Origin: Sunxiuqinia sp963974515
Lineage (GTDB): Bacteria; Bacteroidota; Bacteroidia; Bacteroidales; Prolixibacteraceae
DNA length: 64,000 nt
NCBI RefSeq assembly: GCF_963974515.1
Contig: NZ_CAXBDD010000004.1
Location: 71,739-135,738, forward strand
Direction of reading: 5' to 3'
Part shown: piece by piece, positions 18,369-26,355 of the stretch
Layout: each line of letters opens with the position of its first letter
How positions within the stretch are numbered: position 1 is the first letter of the stretch
Position numbers and translations under genes: made by a program
Notes under the pieces: model-generated
The model's database searches: none
What the model was told of the DNA's origin: nothing
What the model saw: the letters and a program-made list of their open reading frames with translations, nothing else

Positions 18369-18380
18369 GGTATTAATACC
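18369..18380. repeat. Perfect 12-base palindrome between cysJ and cysI
   Basis: GGTATTAATACC is a perfect palindrome 36 bases before the cysI start. It could be an operator half-site pair or chance in AT-rich sequence. No T tract follows, so it is not a terminator. Confidence 0.4.
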
Positions 18381-18453
18381 TACTACCAATACGCTTTTAT
18401 ACTTATCAATGTTCAAATAAAAATTCAAAAATCTTCTAACGTCTTTGTATCCT

Positions 18454-20250
18454 TTAATACACGTCGGCCATAAAACGCTTTTCCTTTTTTAGCTTTTTGA
18501 AATAGCTGCGGGCTTTTTTATCCGTCATTCCGCCTTGCGTTTTAATGATGTCCAACAAAGTAATCTGGACATCTTTGGCCATATACTTCATATCGCCGCA
18601 GAGATAAAAACTGGCGCCATTTTCAAGCCACCGAAACAGTTCTTCTTGCTGCTCTTTGAGTTTATGCTGAACGTAGACCTTCTCTTCCTGATCGCGCGAG
18701 AAAGCCAGATCAATCCTTTCGAGAAAACCTTTTTGAAGGTACTTCTGCCATTCAAGCTGGTAAAGAAAGTCAGAAGAAAAGCGCCGCTCGCCAAAGAACA
18801 GCCAGCTGTTCCCCTTTTGGTTAGCGGTTTCGCGCTGTTGCAAGAAGGCCCGGTAAGGCGCGATACCGGTTCCGGCTCCAACCATAATAATGGGACTGCC
18901 ATTGGCAGGCAGCCTAAAATTTGGGTTCTTATCAATGTAAATCAGCACATCGTCATCTACGTCCAAACGGTCGGCTAAAAAAGTAGAACATGCACCATAG
19001 CGCTGCCGGCCTTTGTTCTCGTAACGTACGCGTGACACGGTGATGTGTACCTCATCTTCAAAAGCCTTCTGGCTGGACGAGATACTATACAAACGAGGCG
19101 GAAGTGGCCGAAGCAAATCCAGAAACTCGGTAGCTGTTAGTTTCGCAGGAAATTCGTGCAACAAATCCAGCACATCGTGACCGAACAGGTAATGATCCAA
19201 CTTCGCTTCATCGTCAGTGATAGCCTGAACTTCTTTGGAGCCCGTCTTCTCCGCATATTTCTGAATCACATCGCGCGTCAGCAGCGTAATTTCGTAGTGA
19301 TGCTCCAATGCTTCATTGAAAGGCAATTTGCCGATTCGGGTCTCCACCACTTCATTATCGATAACACCTAAGGTAGAGATGATTTCCTTGACCAATTTGG
19401 GTGGGTTTTGAGCAATAACTCCCAAGGCATCGCCAGGTTCGTAATGAATGCCCGAACCCTCCAATGACAGTTCCAGGTGATATACTTCTTTGTCGGATTC
19501 GCGACCGGTAATGCGGACTTTATCAAGCACTTTCGACTGAAACGGATTTTTTCTCGAATAAACCTCAGCATCATTTGCCGAGCTCACTTCAGAAACTGCC
19601 TGCGTTGGAGTTTCGGGCTGAAATTTTGCCAGTTCGCCCAGCACATCCGTGGTCCATTTAGCGGCATCCTCTTCGTAATCCACATCGCACATCACGATAG
19701 GAACCAACTCATTTGCTCCAGCCTTTTTCAGGGCCTGATCGATGTCAATACCCGTTTGGCAAAAAAGTTTGTAACTTTTGTCGCCTAAAGCCAGCACAGA
19801 ATAGTTCAATCCCTCCAGTTTGGGTGCCCGTTTGCCGGTTATAAACGCATGAAAATCTTCAGCCATTTCTGGCGGTTCTCCTTCGCCGTGGGTACTCACA
19901 ATCACCAAAAGGTTCTTTTCATCTTTCAAATGCTTAGGATTGTAATCATCCATCGGCTTTAACTGACAAGTGATATTCTGTGTACTTCCTTGTTCGCACA
20001 AGGCTTTGGCTAAGGCTTCGCTTCGTCCCGTATGGGTGCCATATAAAATGGTGAGTGGTAATTTCTCTGTGGGAGCTGCCGAATCAAATTGGCCGGCACC
20101 AGTTGCCGCGAGCGATCCCAAGGTGGCACTTCCGGCCAGTCCCTGAAAATAGCCGCTCAACCAAATGACCTGCTCCGGCTTTGCGCCCTGGGTTAATTGC
20201 TCCAAAGCTTTCAACTGGACTTCGTTTAAGGGGGATAGTTGAATACTCAT
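18454..20250 (-). CDS. cysJ: Sulfite reductase flavoprotein subunit
   Basis: This 598-residue diflavin reductase passes electrons from NADPH through FAD and FMN to CysI. An N-terminal flavodoxin domain binds FMN (ILYGTHTGRSEALAKAL, VSTHGEGEPPEMA, LALGDKSYKLFCQTG). The FAD-binding domain (RLYSISSSQ, YGACSTFLADRL) follows, then the NADPH-binding part (IIMVGAGTGIAPYRAFLQQR, WLFFGERR, YLCGDMKYMAKDV), ending near a terminal Tyr as is common. The preceding 5-base gap to the precorrin-2 dehydrogenase shows tight coupling. Together with CysI this forms the NADPH-dependent assimilatory enzyme; upstream sulfate activation genes are not in this window. Confidence 0.95.
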   Translation of the reverse strand: MSIQLSPLNEVQLKALEQLTQGAKPEQVIWLSGYFQGLAGSATLGSLAATGAGQFDSAAPTEKLPLTILYGTHTGRSEALAKALCEQGSTQNITCQLKPMDDYNPKHLKDEKNLLVIVSTHGEGEPPEMAEDFHAFITGKRAPKLEGLNYSVLALGDKSYKLFCQTGIDIDQALKKAGANELVPIVMCDVDYEEDAAKWTTDVLGELAKFQPETPTQAVSEVSSANDAEVYSRKNPFQSKVLDKVRITGRESDKEVYHLELSLEGSGIHYEPGDALGVIAQNPPKLVKEIISTLGVIDNEVVETRIGKLPFNEALEHHYEITLLTRDVIQKYAEKTGSKEVQAITDDEAKLDHYLFGHDVLDLLHEFPAKLTATEFLDLLRPLPPRLYSISSSQKAFEDEVHITVSRVRYENKGRQRYGACSTFLADRLDVDDDVLIYIDKNPNFRLPANGSPIIMVGAGTGIAPYRAFLQQRETANQKGNSWLFFGERRFSSDFLYQLEWQKYLQKGFLERIDLAFSRDQEEKVYVQHKLKEQQEELFRWLENGASFYLCGDMKYMAKDVQITLLDIIKTQGGMTDKKARSYFKKLKKEKRFMADVY

Positions 20251-20255
20251 CTCGT

Positions 20256-20714
20256 CTAATCTTTATGTGTTTTGGTTTCTAAAAATTCTTTAATCTCATT
20301 CCGAATGCGGATCGAGGCATAAACATCTTTGGCATTGGAACTGACCGCTACACGAATATCACCATTCTGATAGATGGCCGGCGATACAAACTGACACAAG
20401 GCCGGCTGGTCGTGAATATTTACCAGTATGCCCACTTCCTTGCCGTCGCGGGCAATGTGAGCATCCAGCTCCGGGTTGTTGGTACATGAATAAAACATCA
20501 GAAAGCCTTTCAAGTCCGACTTCTCATAAGCCTTGACCGTATAGGGAACACCGCTGTTTTTGATTTCATCACACACCTCGAGGGCAATGACTTCAACATC
20601 AGCATCAAATCGTTTCAAAATCTTAATCTTACTCCAGGCCGATTGTCCTCCGCCAATGATCAGGATCTTTTCGCCGGCTATATTGAGCGCTATGGGCAGG
20701 TAATTCTTTTCCAT
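20256..20714 (-). CDS. Precorrin-2 dehydrogenase / siroheme synthase N-terminal-like protein
   Basis: This 152-residue protein matches the NAD-binding module of CysG, Met8 and SirC, which oxidises precorrin-2 to sirohydrochlorin. The opening LPIALNIAGEKILIIGGGQSAWSK is the typical N terminus and nucleotide-binding loop, and NIHDQPALCQFVSPAIYQNGDIRVAVSS is the family's second hallmark. It is short; the C-terminal dimerisation region of longer enzymes is reduced. It is the second gene of the operon, 5 bases after DUF2061 and 5 bases before cysJ. With SUMT it should give sirohydrochlorin. Whether it also inserts iron, as Met8 does, cannot be told; no separate ferrochelatase gene is in the operon. 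Confidence 0.88.
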   Translation of the reverse strand: MEKNYLPIALNIAGEKILIIGGGQSAWSKIKILKRFDADVEVIALEVCDEIKNSGVPYTVKAYEKSDLKGFLMFYSCTNNPELDAHIARDGKEVGILVNIHDQPALCQFVSPAIYQNGDIRVAVSSNAKDVYASIRIRNEIKEFLETKTHKD

Positions 20715-20719
20715 TTCTG

Positions 20720-20950
20720 CTAGATTTGATATTCAATGTCCGAATCGTTCATCCTTCCAAACTTAATTTTATTCCAGGTGCGTTCATGGAAATAATAGAG
20801 TACCATTTTAGTAAACAATTCAATACCACCAATGGTAACCGCAAATTCCAATTTTCCAATTACCAACCATGCAATCATGATGGTATCCAGGGTTCCAACA
20901 GTCCTCCACGAAATTGTTTTAACTACACTGCGATAAGCCTTATCTCTCAT
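20720..20950 (-). CDS. DUF2061 small membrane protein
   Basis: This 76-residue protein is a DUF2061 member, recognised by the opening RSVVKTISWRTVGTLDT and the end KMVLYYFHERTWNKIKFG. Two hydrophobic segments (TIMIAWLVIGKLEFAVTIGGI and ELFTKMVLYYF) suggest an inner-membrane hairpin. DUF2061 genes often accompany sulfate assimilation genes in other bacteria, but the role is unknown. It is the first structural gene of this operon, starting about 30 bases after a terminator hairpin that I interpret as an attenuator, so it is the gene immediately under that control. Confidence 0.85.
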   Translation of the reverse strand: MRDKAYRSVVKTISWRTVGTLDTIMIAWLVIGKLEFAVTIGGIELFTKMVLYYFHERTWNKIKFGRMNDSDIEYQI

Positions 20951-20979
20951 TTTATTCGGATGTTTATAGTTTAAAGCAT

Positions 20980-21013
20980 AAAAAAAGCCCTTCTGGGTTA
21001 CAGAAGGGCTTTT
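20980..21013 (-). terminator. Leader terminator upstream of DUF2061
   Basis: The minus-strand hairpin has AAAAGCCCTTCTG as 5' arm (21013-21001) and CAGAAGGGCTTTT as 3' arm (20995-20983), with five bases between and a seven-T run. It precedes the first gene by about 30 bases rather than following a gene, which marks it as a leader terminator. Confidence 0.85.
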
Positions 21014-21064
21014 CCTATGATGTTATTTCAACTTATAATAAGTTCATATCTTTTTCCCCTTCTG
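20980..21064 (-). promoter_or_regulatory. Candidate transcription attenuator of the sulfite reductase operon
   Basis: On the minus strand three segments repeat in alternating sense. Segment 2, CAGAAGGG (21057-21064), lies inside the last codons of the leader ORF. Segment 3, CCCTTCTG, is the 5' arm of the terminator (21001-21008). Segment 4, CAGAAGGG, is its 3' arm (20988-20995). Pairing 3:4 gives a 13-bp perfect stem (including four flanking A-T pairs), a 5-base loop and a run of seven T (20986-20980). Pairing 2:3 gives 8 bp, extendable by a G-U and a U-A pair, and would abolish the terminator. The Met/Cys codon run ends 12 bases before segment 2, so a ribosome stalled there leaves segment 2 free, while one reaching the stop codon covers it. 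This is the geometry of trp/his-type attenuation. Inferred; not tested. Confidence 0.78.
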
Positions 21065-21142
21065 CATAAAAAGTCCACAACACATACACATCATAGTACA
21101 TGTCATATTCATCATTTTATTTACAGAAGTATGGAATTTCAT
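21044..21142 (-). CDS. Met/Cys-rich leader peptide of the sulfite reductase operon
   Basis: A 32-codon ORF starts at the ATG at 21142 and ends at a TGA at 21044. Residues 10-22 read MMNMTCTMMCMCC, so 10 of 13 are Met or Cys; overall there are 8 Met and 4 Cys. Upstream and downstream residues are ordinary (it begins MKFHTSVNK and ends MQKGKKI). It is 31 bases upstream of the terminator arm and its codons 27-29 (CAG AAG GGG) carry the antiterminator segment. The simplest reading is a sensor of charged tRNA-Met and/or tRNA-Cys, controlling genes that make sulfide. Alternatives are a thiol/thioether metal-binding peptide (a divergent metal efflux operon starts at 21547) or chance. It has no recognised family. 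Confidence 0.78.
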   Translation of the reverse strand: MKFHTSVNKMMNMTCTMMCMCCGLFMQKGKKI

Positions 21143-21158
21143 TTCTTTATTCTTAATT

Positions 21159-21166
21159 CAAAATTT
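21159..21166 (-). promoter_or_regulatory. Weak -7 candidate before the leader peptide
   Basis: The minus strand reads AAATTTTG, one mismatch from TAnnTTTG. It would start transcription about 12 bases before the leader ATG, like other genes here, but a -33 TTG at the right spacing is lacking. Confidence 0.3.
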
Positions 21167-21498
21167 TTAATGCAACCACCAATGACCGATTATACTTCGC
21201 TTATGATGGCATTCGGTTCGCCCTGTTTAATTATCCTAGCTTTCCACTTGCATTTCGGTTCAAAAATAGCGACATCTTTTTCAAAACAAAAGCTTTCGAA
21301 GTATTTTTTTTCATCAAATCTGCGTCAATAATCATAAACAACTACAAATCAGCCTTTTTAGTTTCAAATTATCAGTAAAAATTATCTTGCAGCTTCAAAT
21401 TGTAATCCTGGAACCGGTCATGCGTTTCATGAAAAAACATTTTCGGTATGTATTGAGCAACACATGCCGTAGGTTTTGGCCTCAATTTTCTTTAAAAC
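21167..21498. other. Divergent intergenic region between sulfur and metal-efflux operons
   Basis: About 330 bases hold the two outward-facing promoter regions. No further ORF, riboswitch or repeat was recognised. Small open frames on the plus strand through 21017-21331 overlap the leader peptide and terminator and have no family features. Confidence 0.4.
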
Positions 21499-21528
21499 TT
21501 TCAAGTTTCGATGAAAAATGTATTTTTG
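21499..21528 (+). promoter_or_regulatory. Promoter of the metal-efflux operon
   Basis: TATTTTTG at 21521-21528 is an exact Bacteroidota -7 box. A TTTC at 21499-21502 lies 18 bases upstream as a weak -33. The predicted start is about 12 bases before the ATG at 21547. Confidence 0.55.
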
Positions 21529-21546
21529 TAGATCAGATCTAATTCA

Positions 21547-21966
21547 ATGGTTAAGACCGGCAAACATATTGGAAGCTTTTTTGTGTGGATGGCCATGCTC
21601 GTGATTATGGGGCACAGCATTATCCCGCATCATCATCATACTGATGTGGTGACCTGTCAGCAAAGTTGTGAGCATGAAAACAATACCGAGCGCGATGCTG
21701 AACCGGCTTCCGAAGTTGTTTCCCTAACCGGACATCAATGCGAAACATCGCACCAACACGAAGATTGCGAATCGTGCCAGTTTGAAACCTCGGCAACCAC
21801 TCCCCTTTCGAAAATTGTTGTTCACGATTCGCTTTTTGAAAGCCAAAGGCTTCAACTGGCCGTACTTCCTAAAAGTCCGGTTGTTTATTTTGATTCCTGG
21901 TTGAACCACTATTCGTTCGATTTCTCCAAACACACTTCATCGCGCGGACCACCTGCGCTGGGATAA
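21547..21966 (+). CDS. Small His/Cys-rich exported protein of metal-efflux operon
   Basis: This 139-residue protein has an N-terminal hydrophobic segment (FFVWMAMLVIMGHSIIP) that is a signal peptide or anchor, followed at once by HHHHTD. The middle is rich in His and Cys: CQQSCEHE, HQCETSHQHEDCESCQFE. The end carries SRGPPAL. No defined domain was recognised, but short proteins of this kind lie just before Cus/Czc-type efflux genes in Bacteroidota. The likely role is periplasmic metal binding or delivery to the adaptor at 22039; this is inference from composition and position. The gene is first in a four-gene plus-strand operon and follows a good promoter. Confidence 0.65.
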   Translation: MVKTGKHIGSFFVWMAMLVIMGHSIIPHHHHTDVVTCQQSCEHENNTERDAEPASEVVSLTGHQCETSHQHEDCESCQFETSATTPLSKIVVHDSLFESQRLQLAVLPKSPVVYFDSWLNHYSFDFSKHTSSRGPPALG

Positions 21967-22038
21967 TTCTCACCCCTCATCTTTCTACAACGAGTTTGGT
22001 TCGGTATCAACTGAGCCAGAATATTAATTTCAAATGAA

Positions 22039-23244
22039 ATGAAAAAAATTATTATCCCATTTTTTATCGTGAGTTGTTTGTTTTTTGGAACCTCATGCAC
22101 CAACAACCACGATTCGCAAGAACATGATCATAAGGACGAGCTGACGCAAGTGCACACTGATACAGAAGGTGATGATCACGGACATGATCATGAAAACGAC
22201 GATAACCACAATCACCAGGAAGAAGCTCATGAAGCTGAACAGGAGCACGATGAAACTTATGGCGTAATCGAAATTCGCCCACAGGATTTTCAGGAAGTGA
22301 TTCATACCAGCGGCAAAATCATGCCAGCGCAAGGCGATGAAATCACGCTAACGGCCACGCATGATGGCGCTGTGGTATTTGGAAGCAAAGCCCTGTTTCC
22401 GGGCGAAACGGTAAGTGCAGGCGAAAAGCTGGTAACCATTTCAGGTCGGAGCCTGATTCACGACAACATTGAAACGACCTTTCTGGATGCAAAAACAGCT
22501 TACGAAACCGCCAAAGCAAATTATGAGCGGGCCAGACTGCTGAATGAAGACAAAATTACGTCGGACAAAAATTTGGCTGAAATAAAAATGGTATTCGAAA
22601 AAGCCAAAAATAATTATGAGATTATCCGGCAAAACTATTCCGCCGGAGGCCAAAATGTAACTGCCCCAACCCATGGCTTTGTTAAAGAAATCCTAGTTAC
22701 CGAAGGGCAGTTTGTCAATACCGGTCAGCCACTTATAAGAATTACCAAAAACAAGCGACTCGTGGTACAGGCCGACGTTCCGCAGCGCTATTTTTCCATG
22801 CTCAGTAAAATCCAATCAGCTAATTTCATTACACCGTATGATCAAAAATTGCACAAATCGGAAGAATTGAACGGCCGGCTGATTTCGTATGGCAAATCGA
22901 CCGGCGACAATTCGCTTTTCACTCCGATATACTTTGAGGTGGACAACGTGGGTAATTTAATGGCCGGTTCCTTTGTCGAAATCTACCTAAAAACTGTCAC
23001 CATCCCCAATGCGATCGTAGTACCAAAATCGGCTTTACTTGAAGAAGCCGGCCGCTACTATGTTTTTGCTGAAGGAGAAGAAAACTTTGAGAAGCATTAC
23101 CTCACGATCGACTGCAACGATGGCGAAAATTATCATATCACCGGGGGGCTGGAGTTGGGTAATCATATAGCCACAAAAAACCCCTACCTGATTAAACTTG
23201 CTTCCATGTCCACGTCCTTGCCTGCCCAAAGTCACCAACACTAA
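22039..23244 (+). CDS. RND efflux periplasmic adaptor (CusB/CzcB-like), His-rich lipoprotein
   Basis: This 401-residue membrane-fusion protein has a lipoprotein signal (FFGTSC, Cys20). Residues 22-75 form a His/Asp/Glu-rich linker (for example HDHKDE, DDHGHDHENDDNHNHQ) suited to metal binding. The adaptor core follows: the barrel-sandwich part around VIHTSGKIMPAQGDEITLTA, a helical hairpin around KTAYETAKANYERARLLNEDKI, and the second half of the lipoyl-like domain TAPTHGFVKEILVTEGQFVNTGQPL. The beta-barrel and C-terminal domains end near AIVVPKSALLEEAG. It should link the RND pump at 23257 to the outer-membrane channel at 26352. Confidence 0.88.
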   Translation: MKKIIIPFFIVSCLFFGTSCTNNHDSQEHDHKDELTQVHTDTEGDDHGHDHENDDNHNHQEEAHEAEQEHDETYGVIEIRPQDFQEVIHTSGKIMPAQGDEITLTATHDGAVVFGSKALFPGETVSAGEKLVTISGRSLIHDNIETTFLDAKTAYETAKANYERARLLNEDKITSDKNLAEIKMVFEKAKNNYEIIRQNYSAGGQNVTAPTHGFVKEILVTEGQFVNTGQPLIRITKNKRLVVQADVPQRYFSMLSKIQSANFITPYDQKLHKSEELNGRLISYGKSTGDNSLFTPIYFEVDNVGNLMAGSFVEIYLKTVTIPNAIVVPKSALLEEAGRYYVFAEGEENFEKHYLTIDCNDGENYHITGGLELGNHIATKNPYLIKLASMSTSLPAQSHQH

Positions 23245-23256
23245 TCCTGATCGATT

Positions 23257-26200
23257 ATGCTGAATAAAATTATTGAATATTCGCTGCGAAATAAGCTGGT
23301 GGTACTCATCATGGCTACGCTAATACTGGGCGCTGGCATTTTTGTTACCACCGAAATGGAGGTAGATGTATTTCCTGACCTGAACGCACCCACGGTTGTC
23401 GTTTTAACCGAAGCACACGGCATGGCTCCCGAGGAAGTGGAGCGTCTGGTCACCTTCCCAATCGAAACGGCGGTGAATGGGGCCACCAACATTCGTCGGG
23501 TGCGAAGCTCATCAGCTATGGGTTTCTCCATTGTCTGGGTTGAGTTCGACTGGAACATGGACATTTACAACGCCCGGCAGATTGTGAGCGAAAAGCTGGC
23601 TACCATTGCCGACCAAATGCCAACCGGAGTTGGTTCGCCTACCCTCGCCCCACAGTCATCAATTATGGGCGAAATCATGATGATTGCCCTAACCTCCAGC
23701 CAAACCACCCCAATGGATTTGCGCACGCTGGCAGAATGGAACATCCGCCCGCGCTTGTTATCGGTTGGCGGCGTAGCTCAGGTAGCGATTATCGGGGGCG
23801 AATTTAAAGAGTTTCAGATCCTGGCCGATCCCCTAAAAATGAAATTTCACGGAGTTTCCTTTCACGAGCTCATCGATGCGTGCCAGGCTTCAAATGAAAA
23901 TGTATCAGGCGGTTTTCTGAACGAACATGGGCAGGAATACCTGATCCGCGGTATGGGTCGGAGTAACAACATCGCGGAGATTGGCAACAACCTCATCAAA
24001 GTAAAAGATGGCACTCCTATAAAAGTAAACGATGTGGCCACCGTTAAAGTCGGAGCCGCTCCCAAAATAGGCGATGCATCGTACCGGGCTGAAAAGGCCG
24101 TGTTGCTAACGATCACCAAACAGCCCAATATCAACACGCTGGAGCTAACTGAGAAAATAAATACCTCGCTGGTTGATTTAAAACAGACCCTGCCATCGGA
24201 TGTCAAAATTCACACCGATATTTTTGAGCAGGCACAATTCATTCAAACCTCGGTGAACAATGTTCAAAAAGCACTGATCGAAGGCGGCATCTTCGTGATC
24301 ATCATCCTTTTTGTTTTCCTGATGAACTACCGCACCACCATCATTTCAGTGCTTGCAATTCCGCTCTCCTTACTGGTTGCTGTTTTGGTCATGAAGTGGA
24401 TGGGAATCTCCATCAATACCATGACCCTTGGAGGAATGACCATTGCCATTGGTTCGCTGGTTGATGACGCCATTATTGATGTGGAAAACGTCTTCAAACG
24501 CCTGCGCGAAAACAGCGGCCGGCCGAAAGAGGAACAACGCCCCCATTTCAATGTGATTTACGAAGCATCGGTTGAAATCCGGGCTTCGATTCTAAATGCC
24601 ACCTTGATTATCATTGTTGCCTTTGTGCCGTTGTTCTTCTTATCAGGCATGGAAGGCCGCATGCTAAAACCGCTTGGAATTGCCTACATCGTTTCGCTGT
24701 TCGCCTCTTTGTTTGTGGCTTTAACCGTAATTCCGGTATTGAGCAGTTTCCTGCTGACCAACGAAAAACGCCTGCAAAAACAAGCCCAGGGGAGTCGCAT
24801 CGAACGCTTTCTACGTCAGCACTATACACAAACGCTGAGCACCGCTTTGAGGCACCGAAAAATCGTGGTTGGTATTTCTGTGGGTTTATTCCTTGTTGCG
24901 TTGCTGTTGATCTCCGGTTTCGGACGAAGTTTTCTACCACCCTTCAACGAAGGTTCGCTAACCATCAATACCACCACCATGCCCGGCATCAACCTCGAAG
25001 AAAGCAACAAACTGGGCACGATGGCCGAGCAGGCGTTGCTGGACATTCCCGAAATCACTTCCGTTGCCCGTCGAACAGGGCGAGCCGAGATGGCCGAACA
25101 TGCCTTTGGCGTTAATGTTTCGGAGATTGATGCACCATACGAATTGCTCGACCGGTCGCGCGAAGCATTCTTGCGGGAAGTGCGCGAAAAGCTGAACAGC
25201 ATCGAAGGAATCACCGTTGAAGTGGGGCAACCCATCAGTCACCGGATTGATGCCATGCTCTCGGGCTCAAAAACCAACATTGCCGTCAAGCTGTTCGGTA
25301 CCAACCTGAATGAAATGTTTCGGCTGGCGAACCAAATTCGCAGCGAAATTCAAGATTTGGAAGGGATTGGCGACCTGACCGTTGAGCAGCAGATTGAGAT
25401 TCCGCAGCTTCAGATCAAACCCAACCGGGAAATGCTGGCGCGTTACGGCATCACAATAAATGAATTCCTGGAATTTGTAGATTATGCCTTCGCAGGTGAA
25501 AAAATATCCGATGTTTTTGAAAATGAAAGGGCTTTTAACCTCGTGCTGCGTTTTGACGACGCGCACCGCGATCAGATTGAAGCCATCCGGAATGCCTTGA
25601 TTGACACACCCGACGGACAAAAAATCCCCCTTTACTATGTCGCGGACATTCAATCGACTTTTGGCCCCAGTACCATTGGACGCGAAAATGTGATGCGTAA
25701 GATTGTGGTGGCCGTAAACGTAGCCGATCGCGATGTGCGCAGCGTAGTCAACGATATTCAAGACCGGATTGATGAACATATCGTGCTGCCGGAAAACTAC
25801 CACCTTGAATATGGTGGCCAGTTTGAAAGCGAAGCGGCGGCCAGCCGAATATTGTTGATCGCCTCACTCGGCGCATTGCTCATCATTTTCCTGCTGCTCT
25901 ATGTCGAATTCAAAAACACGAAACTGGCACTCATCATCCTAATCAACCTGCCACTCGCCCTGATTGGCGGCGTCTTCGCAATCTGGTTCACTTCCGGGGT
26001 CATCAGCATTCCGTCCATTATAGGCTTTATCACCTTGTTTGGAATTGCTACCCGAAACGGCATCCTGCTCATCTCCCGATTTCAGAACTTAACAGACCAA
26101 GTTGACAGCTTGCAAGATCGTATCATTAAAGGATCGGCTGACCGGCTGAACCCGATTTTAATGACCGCGCTGACTGCGGCTTTGGCACTGATCCCTCTGG

Positions 26201-26355
26201 CGCTGGCTGGCGAAAAGCCAGGAAACGAAATCCAGAGTCCGATGGCCATCGTTATTTTAGGCGGACTGCTGAGCTCAACATTACTGAACAGCTATGTGGT
26301 GCCTATCATCTACTATCTATTTCAGAAAAAACAAGAAGAAAAAACAGCTTTATGA
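23257..26355 (+). CDS. HME-family RND metal efflux pump (CusA/CzcA-like)
   Basis: This 1032-residue inner-membrane pump has the RND layout of twelve helices and two large periplasmic loops. It exports heavy metal ions by proton antiport. The HME proton-relay region reads IAIGSLVDDAIIDVENVFKR, with the Asp and Glu residues expected in helix 4. The N terminus (RNKLVVLIMATLILGAGIFV) and the second repeat (LLIASLGALLIIFLLLYVEF and FITLFGIATRNGILLISRFQ) are typical. The segment matching CusA's LYMPTTLPG reads TINTTTMPG, so one of CusA's copper-binding Met residues is not conserved. The metal therefore cannot be named. The start of the next gene overlaps its stop by four bases. Confidence 0.92.
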   Translation: MLNKIIEYSLRNKLVVLIMATLILGAGIFVTTEMEVDVFPDLNAPTVVVLTEAHGMAPEEVERLVTFPIETAVNGATNIRRVRSSSAMGFSIVWVEFDWNMDIYNARQIVSEKLATIADQMPTGVGSPTLAPQSSIMGEIMMIALTSSQTTPMDLRTLAEWNIRPRLLSVGGVAQVAIIGGEFKEFQILADPLKMKFHGVSFHELIDACQASNENVSGGFLNEHGQEYLIRGMGRSNNIAEIGNNLIKVKDGTPIKVNDVATVKVGAAPKIGDASYRAEKAVLLTITKQPNINTLELTEKINTSLVDLKQTLPSDVKIHTDIFEQAQFIQTSVNNVQKALIEGGIFVIIILFVFLMNYRTTIISVLAIPLSLLVAVLVMKWMGISINTMTLGGMTIAIGSLVDDAIIDVENVFKRLRENSGRPKEEQRPHFNVIYEASVEIRASILNATLIIIVAFVPLFFLSGMEGRMLKPLGIAYIVSLFASLFVALTVIPVLSSFLLTNEKRLQKQAQGSRIERFLRQHYTQTLSTALRHRKIVVGISVGLFLVALLLISGFGRSFLPPFNEGSLTINTTTMPGINLEESNKLGTMAEQALLDIPEITSVARRTGRAEMAEHAFGVNVSEIDAPYELLDRSREAFLREVREKLNSIEGITVEVGQPISHRIDAMLSGSKTNIAVKLFGTNLNEMFRLANQIRSEIQDLEGIGDLTVEQQIEIPQLQIKPNREMLARYGITINEFLEFVDYAFAGEKISDVFENERAFNLVLRFDDAHRDQIEAIRNALIDTPDGQKIPLYYVADIQSTFGPSTIGRENVMRKIVVAVNVADRDVRSVVNDIQDRIDEHIVLPENYHLEYGGQFESEAAASRILLIASLGALLIIFLLLYVEFKNTKLALIILINLPLALIGGVFAIWFTSGVISIPSIIGFITLFGIATRNGILLISRFQNLTDQVDSLQDRIIKGSADRLNPILMTALTAALALIPLALAGEKPGNEIQSPMAIVILGGLLSSTLLNSYVVPIIYYLFQKKQEEKTAL

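Noticed and set aside
20951..21142. SAM or other riboswitch upstream of the sulfur operon
   Set aside because: No conserved SAM-I or SAM-II aptamer core was recognised; the Met/Cys ORF with a terminator explains the leader better.
21017..21331. 104-codon plus ORF antisense to the leader peptide region
   Set aside because: It has no family features, starts inside the terminator region, and conflicts with the better supported minus-strand leader.
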